Shown: positions 1 to 9,644 of the stretch, piece after piece | How positions within the stretch are numbered: position 1 is the first letter of the stretch | Layout: each line of letters begins with the position of its first letter | NCBI GenBank assembly: GCA_031178355.1 | Contig: JAPSJC010000004.1 | Location: 1 to 64,000, forward strand | Direction: 5' to 3' | Length of the DNA stretch: 64,000 bases | Origin: Ureibacillus sp. | GTDB taxonomy: Bacteria; Bacillota; Bacilli; Bacillales_A; Planococcaceae | The notes under the pieces: model-generated | What the model was told of the DNA's origin: nothing | Databases searched by the model: none | Seen by the model: only the letters and a program-made list of their open reading frames with translations | Position numbers and translations under genes: made by a program

Positions 1-110
1 TAGGCGAGCACATCTATTCAAACTACAAAGAAGCAAAAGAAATTGAGTTTGATATGTTCCGAATCGCAGTACACCCATGGGAACGCGACCAATATCTACA
101 AAACTATTAA
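1..110 (+). CDS. 3' end of an unidentified protein gene (partial)
   Basis: An open frame enters from outside the window and ends at TAA 108-110, giving about 35 C-terminal residues that finish in [13 protein letters not shown] do not recognise the protein. A strong terminator hairpin begins about 50 bases later, which supports a real gene ending here. Too little is visible to assign a function. Confidence 0.55.
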   Translation, partial: GEHIYSNYKEAKEIEFDMFRIAVHPWERDQYLQNY

Positions 111-160
111 GAAGTGTACCAGGTACACAAACAATTCTGAAAATTTAGTTTACTATAATA

Positions 161-205
161 ATAGATACTAGCGCTTTTAGCGCTAGTATCTATTTGCATT
201 TTTAA
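161..205 (+). terminator. Intrinsic terminator of the partial gene
   Basis: Perfect 15-bp arms at 161-175 and 179-193 are separated by a TTT loop and followed by a T-rich stretch (TTGCATTTTT). It ends the transcript entering from the left edge. Confidence 0.8.
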
Positions 206-302
206 ATAACAATAACAACTCCGAACAAGTAGTCTAACAAGCGAGTAGTAACATTATATGTAACAATACTATTTTTGAAGTACATATCGAATTCCACTTA
301 CA

Positions 303-345
303 AAGCATTCGAAACAATCCAGTGACGAGTGCTTTTCTATTTTTA
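303..345 (+). terminator. Possible second terminator hairpin
   Basis: AAAGCATTCG (about 303-311) pairs imperfectly with CGAGTGCTTTT (326-335) and is followed by CTATTTTTA. It lies in the 311-base gene-free stretch 111-421. The rest of that stretch (206-302 and 346-407) is AT-rich, and I see only a weak -10-like TATAAT near 352 before the next gene. Confidence 0.45.
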
Positions 346-421
346 ATTTCATTATAATAATTGTGAAACATATATTGTTAAAGATGAAAATGCTGAGTAG
401 TTTGTTAAAGGAGAGAAGTGT

Positions 422-1165
422 GTGCGGAAAAAGTGGATTAGTTATAGCTTAATAGCGGTTATCATAGGTGCATTCATTTGGACAATCTATTCTAATTTTT
501 TTCAAACTAAAAATTCTTCTAATCAATCAATCGCAATCGGAAGTCATGATATAGAAATTGCTCAAGAAGCTGACAAAGAGACATCTTTAGTAAATGAACA
601 TATTGGGAGTACTAAGGAACAGGATCACGAAATGTATGAGGACCATAATCATGATGAGCATGATCACGCTCACGATGAAAGTGCGATTGATAGTCACTCA
701 ATTCACGATGGTCATAACCATGAAATCAATACGACCGAAGTTGTGGACGTCAGTATTCCCGCTCCGCAATTCGTTACAAAAACTTTAGATGGAAAAACAG
801 TGCAATTATCGGATTTCCTTGGTAAACGAGTCATACTAAATGTTTGGACAACTTGGTGTCCACCATGCCAAGAGGAAATTCCAGAACTACAAAAGTTTTA
901 TGAGACAACTGCTATGAAACATAATGTTGTGTTGTTAGGGTTAAACATCACCGAAGAAGATCTCGGTATAGATGTCATTCGTGATTTTAGAGATTATTAT
1001 GGGATTACGTACCCAATATTACTTGATGAAACAGGGGAAATAACGGATCAATATGAAGTGATTACAATTCCAACAACATACATCATTGATGAAAAGGGAA
1101 ACCTTGAAAAACAAATTCTTGGGCCACTTACCGATGCGATGTTAAATAATCTATTAGAGGAATAA
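422..1165 (+). CDS. Membrane-anchored TlpA/ResA-like thiol-disulfide oxidoreductase with a His-rich spacer
   Basis: This 247-residue protein has an N-terminal membrane segment (about residues 7-27), an unusual histidine- and acid-rich spacer (about 60-100, with roughly eleven His), and a C-terminal thioredoxin-fold domain with the redox motif WCPPC at 145-149. The TlpA/ResA family reduces or oxidises disulfides on exported proteins, often apocytochromes c, so the domain should sit outside the membrane. No lipobox cysteine is visible, so the anchor is the uncleaved helix. The start is GTG at 422 behind AAAGGAGA (408-415). The His-rich spacer looks able to bind Zn, Cu or Ni, but the metal is inferred. 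It is a single-gene unit. Confidence 0.85.
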   Translation: MRKKWISYSLIAVIIGAFIWTIYSNFFQTKNSSNQSIAIGSHDIEIAQEADKETSLVNEHIGSTKEQDHEMYEDHNHDEHDHAHDESAIDSHSIHDGHNHEINTTEVVDVSIPAPQFVTKTLDGKTVQLSDFLGKRVILNVWTTWCPPCQEEIPELQKFYETTAMKHNVVLLGLNITEEDLGIDVIRDFRDYYGITYPILLDETGEITDQYEVITIPTTYIIDEKGNLEKQILGPLTDAMLNNLLEE

Positions 1166-1281
1166 CGCTAAAGGGCTCAATGTAACTGGAGGAAATGTTA
1201 TAGAAATTATCGTTCTACCATTTAAAAATATAAGATTGCTAGGCGCATCTATTCTTTTTAACGTAACATTACAATTTGTAA

Positions 1282-1324
1282 AGCACCTCACACAAAATTA
1301 CTTTGCGAGAGGTGCTGTTTTTTA
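1282..1324 (+). terminator. Terminator between the TlpA-like gene and fabI
   Basis: AGCACCTC (1282-1289) pairs with GAGGTGCT (1309-1316) and is followed by GTTTTTTAT. The T-run favours termination of the plus-strand gene. The hairpin also lies just beyond the end of the convergent fabI and may serve both. Confidence 0.7.
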
Positions 1325-2098
1325 TCCCATAATATTGTATCCAGAATCAACGTAAATTGTTTCTCCAGTTACACCGCTTGACAGTTGACTTAACATAACT
1401 ACTGTCATGTTAGCAACTTCTTCTGAAGTAACATTACGTTTTAATGGAGACTTTTCTTCAATTTGATGAAGGATCGTATTGAAACTAGGAACACCTTTTG
1501 CTGCTAATGTGCGGATTGCACCAGCTGAAATCGCGTTCACTCGGATTCCTTCTACTCCTAAATCGTGAGCTAAGTAACGTGTTGAAGCTTCAAGTGCTGC
1601 TTTAGCAACGCCCATCACATTATAACCATCTAGTACGCGTTCTGCACCTAAGTAAGACATTGTTACAATAGAGCCACCTTCAGTCATGAATGGACGAGCA
1701 GCATTTGCAACAGCAACTAATGAATAAGCGCTTGTATCTTGTGCAAAAGCGTAACCATCACGAGAAGTTTCTACGAAACGACTGTGTAAATCTTCGGCGT
1801 GTGCAAATGCAACGGAGTGAACAATCCCGTGAATTACACCATATTTTCCACCGATTTCGTTAAATGCTTTCGCAATGCTTTCGTCACTATTAACATCACA
1901 TTCAATAACATCCGTATTGTGATCTGTATAAGCAGCTAAAACTTTTTCAATTTTACCTTTAGAACGTTCTTTACGGTAGGTAAAGATTACGTTAGCGCCA
2001 ACTTCTAATAGTTTTTTTGCAATTCCCCATGCAATGCTTCGTTCATTTGCAACACCCATTACGACGATGTTTTTATTTTTTAATTGAAAAACGTCCAT
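1322..2098 (-). CDS. fabI: Enoyl-[acyl-carrier-protein] reductase (NADH), FabI
   Basis: FabI reduces trans-2-enoyl-ACP in the last step of each fatty acid elongation cycle in the cytosol and is the target of triclosan-type inhibitors. The 258-residue length is typical. It is an atypical short-chain dehydrogenase: the catalytic Tyr-x6-Lys pair is Tyr159 (in DGYNVMG) and Lys166, with the second conserved Tyr at 149 (MSYLGAE). The N-terminus carries the nucleotide-binding segment VVMGVANERSIAWGIA. A clear FapR operator sits upstream, so it is probably repressed by FapR and induced by malonyl-CoA. It is monocistronic and convergent with the TlpA-like gene. Confidence 0.97.
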   Translation of the reverse strand: MDVFQLKNKNIVVMGVANERSIAWGIAKKLLEVGANVIFTYRKERSKGKIEKVLAAYTDHNTDVIECDVNSDESIAKAFNEIGGKYGVIHGIVHSVAFAHAEDLHSRFVETSRDGYAFAQDTSAYSLVAVANAARPFMTEGGSIVTMSYLGAERVLDGYNVMGVAKAALEASTRYLAHDLGVEGIRVNAISAGAIRTLAAKGVPSFNTILHQIEEKSPLKRNVTSEEVANMTVVMLSQLSSGVTGETIYVDSGYNIMG

Positions 2099-2141
2099 TT
2101 CAGTTTCGGCCCCTTTATTAAAATAATAATATTATCAGTTA

Positions 2142-2158
2142 TTAGTACCAACTACTAA
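2142..2158 (-). promoter_or_regulatory. FapR operator upstream of fabI
   Basis: The 17-base palindrome TTAGTACCAACTACTAA matches the FapR box as I recall it (TTAGTA, centre, TACTAA). It lies 44 bases upstream of the fabI start. A possible -35 TTTACA with a 17-base spacer to TACTTT on the minus strand would place the operator over the transcription start. FapR would repress fabI until malonyl-CoA accumulates. Confidence 0.85.
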
Positions 2159-2227
2159 AGTAATAGTAACAGTTATTTCTGTAAATATCAATACAATTAT
2201 AGTACCTTTGATAAAAGGAGGGATATT

Positions 2228-2863
2228 ATGACATTGAACGTGAACCAATTAATCGAACAAAATAAAAAAAAACGTAAATTATTAACTCCTGAGAATAATT
2301 CCTATTATGAAAATTTGCTAATGTACATAAGAATGAATCATTTTAGTAATGAGAAGGCATTTGAAGAAGCTTTATTAAATATATTAAATCAGCTTCTTAA
2401 TGGTCAACAAGAAGGAATGAGTGCGGAAGAAGTTCTCGGAAGTGACCCAGAACAATATGCTGACCAATTCATTCAGTCTTTGCCAAAGGGCAAGACGAAA
2501 AGCACCATTGAATTCGGACTTGAACTTTCATTTACATTTTTTGGTTGGTTACTTATTCTATGGGGTATTTGGCCATTCGTTAATAAAGAAAATCAGACAC
2601 TTCATTTAGGCTCATTATTGCTTTCTCTGATACTAGTGATTACAGGGTTGATGTTAATCGTAAATGTAATTTTTATGATGAAGAATAAAAGAAAGGCTCC
2701 GAGGGTGTTTGGTATTTTAGGAGGATTACTATTTTTTACTGGTTTCTTTCTAAACTTCTTAATGGAGCCACTTGGGCCATTGTTATATATTTCATATTTT
2801 ACACCGTTTGGGTTAGGATGTTTCTTACTACTTGCGAGTTATATTATGAAAAGGGCACAATAG
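2228..2863 (+). CDS. Integral membrane protein, DUF1129/HAAS-like
   Basis: This 211-residue protein has a cytosolic helical N-terminal part (about 1-90) followed by about four membrane helices (roughly 95-205). The N-terminal pattern, with ILNQLLNGQQEG followed by EVLGSDPEQYADQF, resembles the DUF1129 and HAAS/DUF1700 families found next to membrane or signalling genes in Firmicutes. The exact role is unknown. The start ATG follows AAAAGGAGGG at good spacing. It is divergent from fabI across the FapR region and convergent with ferredoxin. Assignment to either family is from memory of the motif pattern only. Confidence 0.7.
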   Translation: MTLNVNQLIEQNKKKRKLLTPENNSYYENLLMYIRMNHFSNEKAFEEALLNILNQLLNGQQEGMSAEEVLGSDPEQYADQFIQSLPKGKTKSTIEFGLELSFTFFGWLLILWGIWPFVNKENQTLHLGSLLLSLILVITGLMLIVNVIFMMKNKRKAPRVFGILGGLLFFTGFFLNFLMEPLGPLLYISYFTPFGLGCFLLLASYIMKRAQ

Positions 2864-2871
2864 GCAAAATA

Positions 2872-2899
2872 AAAAGGACATGGAAAACCATGTCCTTTT
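2872..2899. terminator. Bidirectional terminator between convergent genes
   Basis: Perfect 12-bp arms AAAAGGACATGG (2872-2883) and its complement (2888-2899) are separated by AAAA. The A-run and T-run on the two sides let it act on both the membrane-protein gene and ferredoxin. Confidence 0.9.
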
Positions 2900-2900
2900 C

Positions 2901-4283
<1,383 letters not shown>

Positions 4284-4284
4284 A

Positions 4285-5730
4285 ATGATGCAATTAGAAG
4301 AAATTTTATATAAACACTTTGGGCATCGTTCGTTTCGTCCTGGTCAAAAGGAAGTAATCGAGCGATTAGTGGATGGGAAAGACGTCATCGCTTTACTGCC
4401 TACTGGTATGGGAAAGTCCCTTTGTTATCAACTACCTGGCTATCTTTTTAACGCGCCAGTTCTAATTGTCTCTCCACTACTATCTTTAATGCAGGACCAA
4501 GTGACCCAAATGAAATTACTAGGTGAAAAACGTGTGATTGCGTTGAATTCATTTTTAAACCAGCAGCAAAAACAGTATGCACTAAACTACTTACATCAGT
4601 ATCGTTTTATTTTTATTTCACCTGAAATGTTATTACAACAACAAGTAAAAGAACGTTTAAAACAGTTGAAGTTATCACTGATTGTCGTCGATGAAGCGCA
4701 TTGTATCTCTCAATGGGGATTTGATTTCCGACCAGATTATTTACGGATTGGGGAACTATTTGACTATGAAAACCGGTCGCCAATACTTGCTTTGTCCGCT
4801 ACGGCAACTAACAAAGTACTTGGGGATATAAAAAGTTACTTAAAAATGAATAATCCATTTCAATATATTCATTCAGTTGATCGTCCAAATTTACACCTTT
4901 CAAAACGACTATTCCAACATCATGAAGACAAAGTGGAATGGATTATCAATCATGTGTTAGAAACAGAAGGTCCTGGGATCATTTATACACAATCGAGAAC
5001 GAAAGCCGAGAGTATCAGTAACCTACTATTAAACGTTGGGATCTCGGTTGCTAGTTATCATGCAGGTAAGGAAACCTTGGATCGACAGTTTATTCAGCAG
5101 CAATTTCTTGAAGGAACCATCAAATGGATTGTTGCTACAAATGCATTCGGAATGGGAGTACATAAGGATAATGTGAGACAAATAATCCATCATACTATAC
5201 CTTCAAATATTGCAAATTATATGCAAGAAATTGGAAGAGCGGGAAGAGATGGAAACGATGCTTTAGCTATTCTACTTTATGCTGAAGGTGACGAACATTT
5301 TGCAAAAATGCTCGCAACAGATGATTTACCTTCTGAACATCATGTTCATCTCTATGAAAATTATCGTTTACGGAATGAAAATCCACATAACATGTTTCAA
5401 AATGAAGAAATTTCTGAAACTGCTTTTCGTGTGTTAGATTATTGGATGAACCAAGAAACTAGTGCGTTTGTCCTGCAAAGATTAAATAAAATGCGGATTG
5501 ATAAAATGCAGGATGTTAATGAAATGATGAAATTTGTCCAAACGGAAGATTGTATGAGGAAAGTGTTAGTTCAATACTTTGGACAACCGTTAGAAAGTCG
5601 TCCTAACAACTGTTGCGAAGTTTGCGGAATTCAGTATGATCAAATCATTAATCAACGACAGATTGAAGAAATTCCCATTGAAAATAACTCATGGAAAAAA
5701 AGAATTGAGAGCATATTAATTGGTAACTAA
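4285..5730 (+). CDS. recS: RecQ-family ATP-dependent DNA helicase (RecS)
   Basis: This 481-residue superfamily 2 helicase unwinds DNA 3' to 5' in replication-fork repair. It shows the RecQ motif 0 region (HFGHRSFRPGQKE), Walker A (LLPTGMGKSLCYQLPG), the DEAH box (VVDEAHCISQWG), motif III (LALSATAT) and motif VI (QEIGRAGRDG). A cysteine group near the end (CEVCG, with DCM upstream) fits the RecQ zinc-binding region. It lacks an HRDC domain, so it matches the shorter RecS paralogue. It is translationally close to ypbB and preceded by AGAGGAG. Confidence 0.95.
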   Translation: MMQLEEILYKHFGHRSFRPGQKEVIERLVDGKDVIALLPTGMGKSLCYQLPGYLFNAPVLIVSPLLSLMQDQVTQMKLLGEKRVIALNSFLNQQQKQYALNYLHQYRFIFISPEMLLQQQVKERLKQLKLSLIVVDEAHCISQWGFDFRPDYLRIGELFDYENRSPILALSATATNKVLGDIKSYLKMNNPFQYIHSVDRPNLHLSKRLFQHHEDKVEWIINHVLETEGPGIIYTQSRTKAESISNLLLNVGISVASYHAGKETLDRQFIQQQFLEGTIKWIVATNAFGMGVHKDNVRQIIHHTIPSNIANYMQEIGRAGRDGNDALAILLYAEGDEHFAKMLATDDLPSEHHVHLYENYRLRNENPHNMFQNEEISETAFRVLDYWMNQETSAFVLQRLNKMRIDKMQDVNEMMKFVQTEDCMRKVLVQYFGQPLESRPNNCCEVCGIQYDQIINQRQIEEIPIENNSWKKRIESILIGN

Positions 5731-5801
5731 ATAAAGTGTATTTATTTGAAACTTCTCTTCACTGAATTTCGACGTATTCTATGAAAATAGTATTTGATAC
5801 A

Positions 5802-5830
5802 TTTACAATTTCTATTTTTTTCGTCATAAT
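5802..5830 (+). promoter_or_regulatory. Sigma-A-type promoter for ypbE
   Basis: TTTACA (5802-5807), a 17-base spacer and CATAAT (5825-5830) lie just upstream of ypbE. Both boxes match five of six consensus positions. Confidence 0.5.
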
Positions 5831-5861
5831 ATGATACAGAAAGTGTCGGAGGTGGCAAATT

Positions 5862-6479
5862 ATGAGTAAAAAGGATTATAGAGAGAAAATAGAAGAACAT
5901 CGTCAATCAATTGAAATCGAGCAACAACCTAACTCCAGACAGTCACGCTCTCGTATAGTTAAACATAAAAAACCAAAACGAAGAGATCCGTTGTTGGCTA
6001 CATTAACAGTTATTTTTATTTTCATTCCACTTGTCGTTTTAGTATATATATGGGGATTCTATACACCAACCAAAATAAGTTTAGCGGAAGGTAAGGAAGA
6101 ATCAATAGAAGTTGAGAGAAATACGAATGTTAGTAAAGAAGGTTCAGAAAACGTTATAACTGATAACGAGGTTGAAGAAAATGAAGCTGAAGATGGCCAG
6201 TCTGAAAATGAAACTCCAGATTTAAAGCAAGACGATACAGAAAATAACGATGCGAGTACAGATAATGGACAAGCTGTAGAACAGCAAAATCCACAACAAA
6301 ATACGAATGATACATCCCAAGCTAATGAACAAGTATCGGGTAAAGAATACCAAGTAAATGAAGGAGAAACGTTATACAGAATTGCAACTAACCATAACAC
6401 AACCGTAGAGGCAATTATGCAAGCGAACGGACTTCAATCACCTGATATTCAAGCTGGCCAAATATTAATCATCCCTTAA
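5862..6479 (+). CDS. ypbE: YpbE, membrane-anchored LysM-domain protein
   Basis: This 205-residue protein has a basic N-terminal cytosolic part (about 1-42), one membrane helix (about 45-67), an acidic and Asn/Gln-rich extracellular linker (about 75-155), and a C-terminal LysM domain (about 160-205, YQVNEGETLYRIATNHNT) that binds peptidoglycan. It probably stays tethered to the membrane and touches the wall. The function is unknown. The order ypbB-recS-ypbE is conserved in Bacillus. The start ATG follows GGAGGTGG, and it has its own promoter. Confidence 0.85.
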   Translation: MSKKDYREKIEEHRQSIEIEQQPNSRQSRSRIVKHKKPKRRDPLLATLTVIFIFIPLVVLVYIWGFYTPTKISLAEGKEESIEVERNTNVSKEGSENVITDNEVEENEAEDGQSENETPDLKQDDTENNDASTDNGQAVEQQNPQQNTNDTSQANEQVSGKEYQVNEGETLYRIATNHNTTVEAIMQANGLQSPDIQAGQILIIP

Positions 6480-6556
6480 TTTGGTACAGATTATTTTTCT
6501 TTATGTTGTAAATGAATTACAATCATTTTCATATAGTATGTAAGTACTAAAGTTTT

Positions 6557-6596
6557 AAAGGCGACGGTTTGTTAAACTGTATCGTCTTTTTCTTTT
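6557..6596 (+). terminator. Terminator after ypbE
   Basis: An imperfect hairpin (AAAGGCGACGGTTT with AAACTGTATCGTCTTT) is followed by TTTCTTTT. Confidence 0.6.
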
Positions 6597-6620
6597 GTTG
6601 TATAGAAAGGGGATTGTTAT

Positions 6621-7379
6621 TTGATTTACTTTGCGTTAATCATACTTGTAGTTATAACTTTCGTACTATATATGGTTAAGGAAGCTTTTGAAAATAATGT
6701 TTTACAACATGACATCGAGTTAGTTGGACAACGTGAAAATATAACTTTATATTTTATTTCTGATATACATGTTCGCCAAATAAACAAAGAAATGATTCAA
6801 GGTATTAAGAAAAAGGTTGATGCGGTAATCATAGGTGGAGATTTGGCGGATAAACGTACACCAGTTGAACGAATCTATGCCAATTTACATTTACTGACCA
6901 CATTAGGACCGACCTATTTTGTCTGGGGAAATAATGATCGGGAAGTTGGGGAAACAAGACTAAAGAATATTTTTGAAGAAACGGGCGTTCAAATTATTGA
7001 AAATGACGCTGTGTTACTTAAAAGTAAAAATAAAGTGTGGCTAAGTGCGGTTGACTTTACAGTTTCTAAAAATACTTCTTTAGAGAATACGTTTAAAAAA
7101 TGTAAAAGAGAAGACTATATCATTTTTATCGCACATAATCCACAAGTATTTCCTAAAGTACAAGAGCACTTTAAAGTTGATTTTTTAATGGGTGGTCATT
7201 TACATGGCGGTCAAATTCGTTTTGGTCCATTTGGCATTCATCCGCGAGGTTCATTTTTGATGAAGAATGGTGTTCCGACTTTAATTAGCAATGGATATGG
7301 AACAACGTTAGTACCAATGCGGTTAGGAGCGAAACCTGAAAGTCATTTGATTGATATTAAATTTCAAGCGAAGTCTTAA
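6621..7379 (+). CDS. ypbG: Membrane-anchored metallophosphoesterase (YpbG-like)
   Basis: This 252-residue calcineurin-type phosphoesterase begins with a membrane helix (about 1-19). The two-metal site motifs are all visible: DIHVR, GGDLAD, GNND, HNPQ and GGHLHGGQ. Related YkuE/YpbG proteins are phosphodiesterases or lipid phosphatases, but the substrate here is unknown. The start is TTG at 6621, eight bases after AAAGGGG. It sits between ypbE and ypdA as in B. subtilis, where gudB also lies in this stretch; gudB is absent here. Confidence 0.88.
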   Translation: MIYFALIILVVITFVLYMVKEAFENNVLQHDIELVGQRENITLYFISDIHVRQINKEMIQGIKKKVDAVIIGGDLADKRTPVERIYANLHLLTTLGPTYFVWGNNDREVGETRLKNIFEETGVQIIENDAVLLKSKNKVWLSAVDFTVSKNTSLENTFKKCKREDYIIFIAHNPQVFPKVQEHFKVDFLMGGHLHGGQIRFGPFGIHPRGSFLMKNGVPTLISNGYGTTLVPMRLGAKPESHLIDIKFQAKS

Positions 7380-7404
7380 ACGATTATTAAAATCACGCTA
7401 TAAT
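7376..7404 (+). promoter_or_regulatory. Possible promoter for ypdA
   Basis: TTAAAC (7376-7381), a 17-base spacer and a perfect TATAAT (7399-7404) overlap the end of the upstream gene and precede ypdA. Confidence 0.5.
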
Positions 7405-7434
7405 AATACTAGGTTCGTTTAAGGAGATGTAAAT

Positions 7435-8397
7435 ATGTTAAAAGTAGATGCGATTATCGTTGGGGGAGGTCCTTGCGGTATTTCTGCTGCAATTGAATTG
7501 CAAAATATCGGATTAAAACCAGTTATTATTGAAAAAGGGAACGTGGTGAATGCCCTTTATAATTATCCTACACACCAAACATTTTTTAGCACGAGTGAAA
7601 AATTAGCAATTGGAGATGTCCCGTTTATCATAGAAGAACGGAAACCTCGTCGGAATCAAGCCCTCGTTTATTACCGAGAAGTCGTAAAAATGAAACAACT
7701 TCAAGTTAACAGGTTTGAAAAGGTGGAATCTGTTGAAAAACAACAAGATAGCACATTTGTAGTGAAATCAGATAAAAACGAATATGTTACATCATATGTG
7801 GTCTTAGCAACTGGTTATTATGATCAACCAAATTACATGAATATACCTGGTGAAGATTTACCAAAGGTGTACCATTATTTTAAAGAAGCACATCCATTTT
7901 TCGATACGGATGTTTTAGTAGTTGGAGGTAAAAACTCTGCAGTAGATGCAGCGCTTGAGCTACATAAAGCTGGGGCGCGTGTCACAGTCTCCTATAGAGG
8001 TAGTGAATATTCTACTAGTGTCAAACCTTGGATATTACCTGAGTTTGATGCTCTAGTACGACATGGAGAGATTGAAATGCATTTTAAAAGTCAAGTACAT
8101 GAAATTAAAGAAGATGAAGTCTTGTTAACTGTAGAGGATAAAGAGCGAGTTTTGAAAAATGATTTTGTTTTTGCCATGACTGGCTATCATCCAGATCACA
8201 CTTTTATCCAAAAGATAGGTGTAGGAATAGATGAAGAAACAGGACGTCCCACGTACAATCCGGAGACAATGGAAACAAATATAGATAATTTATTTATCGC
8301 AGGGGTTTTAGCTGCAGGAAATAATGCAAATGAAATTTTTATCGAAAATGGGAAATTCCACGGTGGACTAATAGCACAACACATTTTGAATAAATAG
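7435..8397 (+). CDS. ypdA: YpdA/Bdr, bacillithiol disulfide reductase
   Basis: This 320-residue FAD- and NADPH-dependent flavoprotein of the thioredoxin-reductase fold reduces bacillithiol disulfide in Firmicutes. The FAD-binding motif VGGGPCGISAAIEL lies near the N-terminus, a second dinucleotide motif (VVGGKNSAVDAALEL) near residue 165, and a C-terminal FAD motif (NLFIAGVLAAGNNANEIFIENG). The redox CxxC of thioredoxin reductase is absent, as expected for YpdA. bshA, the first bacillithiol synthesis gene, is in the same window at 47.6 kb. The ribosome site is AAGGAGATG. Confidence 0.93.
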   Translation: MLKVDAIIVGGGPCGISAAIELQNIGLKPVIIEKGNVVNALYNYPTHQTFFSTSEKLAIGDVPFIIEERKPRRNQALVYYREVVKMKQLQVNRFEKVESVEKQQDSTFVVKSDKNEYVTSYVVLATGYYDQPNYMNIPGEDLPKVYHYFKEAHPFFDTDVLVVGGKNSAVDAALELHKAGARVTVSYRGSEYSTSVKPWILPEFDALVRHGEIEMHFKSQVHEIKEDEVLLTVEDKERVLKNDFVFAMTGYHPDHTFIQKIGVGIDEETGRPTYNPETMETNIDNLFIAGVLAAGNNANEIFIENGKFHGGLIAQHILNK

Positions 8398-8401
8398 ATA
8401 T

Positions 8402-8436
8402 TAAGCGGCGGTGGGGATGTGAACGCCGCTTATTTC
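8402..8436 (+). terminator. Terminator after ypdA
   Basis: Arms TAAGCGGCG (8402-8410) and CGCCGCTTA (8424-8432) are followed by a short T stretch. Confidence 0.7.
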
Positions 8437-8440
8437 ATAC

Positions 8441-8548
8441 GTTTTTAGACCCAGGGAAGCGGTCTTAGTAATCAATAAAAAAGTGTCCTCGAGAAGTGGT
8501 CTCAAGGACAAAAGTGAACAACGAGACAATGGTACGCGAAGTTGTCTA
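8441..8548. repeat. Tandem array of three similar hairpins
   Basis: Three copies of the core GAAGYKGTCT occur at 8456-8465, 8493-8502 and 8538-8547. In each, the GTCT side forms the right arm of a hairpin: TAGACC with GGTCTTA, TGTCCTCGAGA with TCTCAAGGACA, and AGACAA with TTGTCT. The array fills the space between convergent ypdA and ansA. It may be a structured RNA, a terminator cluster or a decaying repeat. No open frame or good promoter was seen. Confidence 0.5.
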
Positions 8549-8587
8549 GAGGTTAAACAAAATACAGAAAACTACTTTCAACGCTAC

Positions 8588-9559
8588 CTAATTAAAAAAC
8601 TCCTTTAAATCTACAGGTGAATTTACTTGATTTAACCCGATTAGTAATTTTAGTCGAGCTTTTTGACCACTTATCCCTGTTGCAAAAATTACACCCATAT
8701 CCTCAAGCATTTTACCGCCGCCTTCATAACCGTAGACGGGTTCTGCAATCCCGTTAAAGCATCGTGATACTAAAATTATAGGAATGTTTGCATCGAGTAA
8801 TCTCTTAATGCCTTTTGCAACTGCTGGTGGAACATTTCCTTGACCTAATCCCTCTAACACTAAACCATCATATTTCAATTGTAAGAAGGATTCTAAAATA
8901 TCTCCTTCCATTCCAGCATATACTTTCAACATGGAGACTCTTTTCTGTAGATCTTCAACTTCTACATATCTTCTTTTCACGGGTGATTGATGAATGTGAA
9001 CTAATTTTTTTGTAATTAATCCAATTGGCCCATATTGTGGACTTTGGAAAGTATTTACACTTGAAGTAGATGTTTTCGTAATGTTAAAGGCTTGATGTAT
9101 TTCATCATTCATTACGACAAGTACCCCTTTACCCCTTGCGTCCTCACTACAAGCAACCCGAATGGCTTCTACTAAATTATATACACCATCTGCACCTAAT
9201 TCATTTGAAGATCTCATAGCGCCTGTTAAAACAATTGGAAATTCAAAGTTCGTTGTCAAATCTAAAAAGTATGCGGTCTCTTCTAACGTATCCGTACCAT
9301 GTGTAATCACAACCCCGTCAATGACGTATTTATTTGTTGACTCCACAATTAAATTTCTTAATTGTAACATCTCTACAGGTGTGATGTGAGGTGATGGTAA
9401 ATGAAAAGCTTCAATTTCTATAATATTCGCAAACTGATCTAACTTACTATTTAAACCGACAATTGGGTTTGAATCAGAAGGTGTAACCGAACCTGTTTCA
9501 CTATTTATTTGCATGGAGATGGTTCCACCAGTATGTATAAGCAAAATGTTATTTTTCAT
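8588..9559 (-). CDS. ansA: Type I L-asparaginase
   Basis: This 323-residue cytosolic enzyme hydrolyses L-asparagine to aspartate and ammonia. The two catalytic signatures are visible: IHTGGTI near the N-terminus (first Thr nucleophile) and VVITHGTDTLEETAYFL near residue 85 (Thr-Asp-Lys relay). There is no signal peptide, so it is the cytosolic type. The start codon follows AAAGGAGAATAA on the minus strand. It is divergent from prsW and convergent with ypdA. No aspartase gene follows, so it is not an ansAB operon. Confidence 0.95.
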   Translation of the reverse strand: MKNNILLIHTGGTISMQINSETGSVTPSDSNPIVGLNSKLDQFANIIEIEAFHLPSPHITPVEMLQLRNLIVESTNKYVIDGVVITHGTDTLEETAYFLDLTTNFEFPIVLTGAMRSSNELGADGVYNLVEAIRVACSEDARGKGVLVVMNDEIHQAFNITKTSTSSVNTFQSPQYGPIGLITKKLVHIHQSPVKRRYVEVEDLQKRVSMLKVYAGMEGDILESFLQLKYDGLVLEGLGQGNVPPAVAKGIKRLLDANIPIILVSRCFNGIAEPVYGYEGGGKMLEDMGVIFATGISGQKARLKLLIGLNQVNSPVDLKEFFN

Positions 9560-9644
9560 TATTTATTCTCCTTTTAAAATACTTCTTATACTAGTTTTAA
9601 TGTATAATATTTTAAAGTCAAGTCTGTAAAAGGAGCAAATCGAC

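Noticed and set aside
6059-6400. A long reverse-strand open frame opposite ypbE
   Set aside because: It mirrors the biased codons of the Asn/Glu/Gln-rich linker of ypbE and has no ribosome site or recognisable product.
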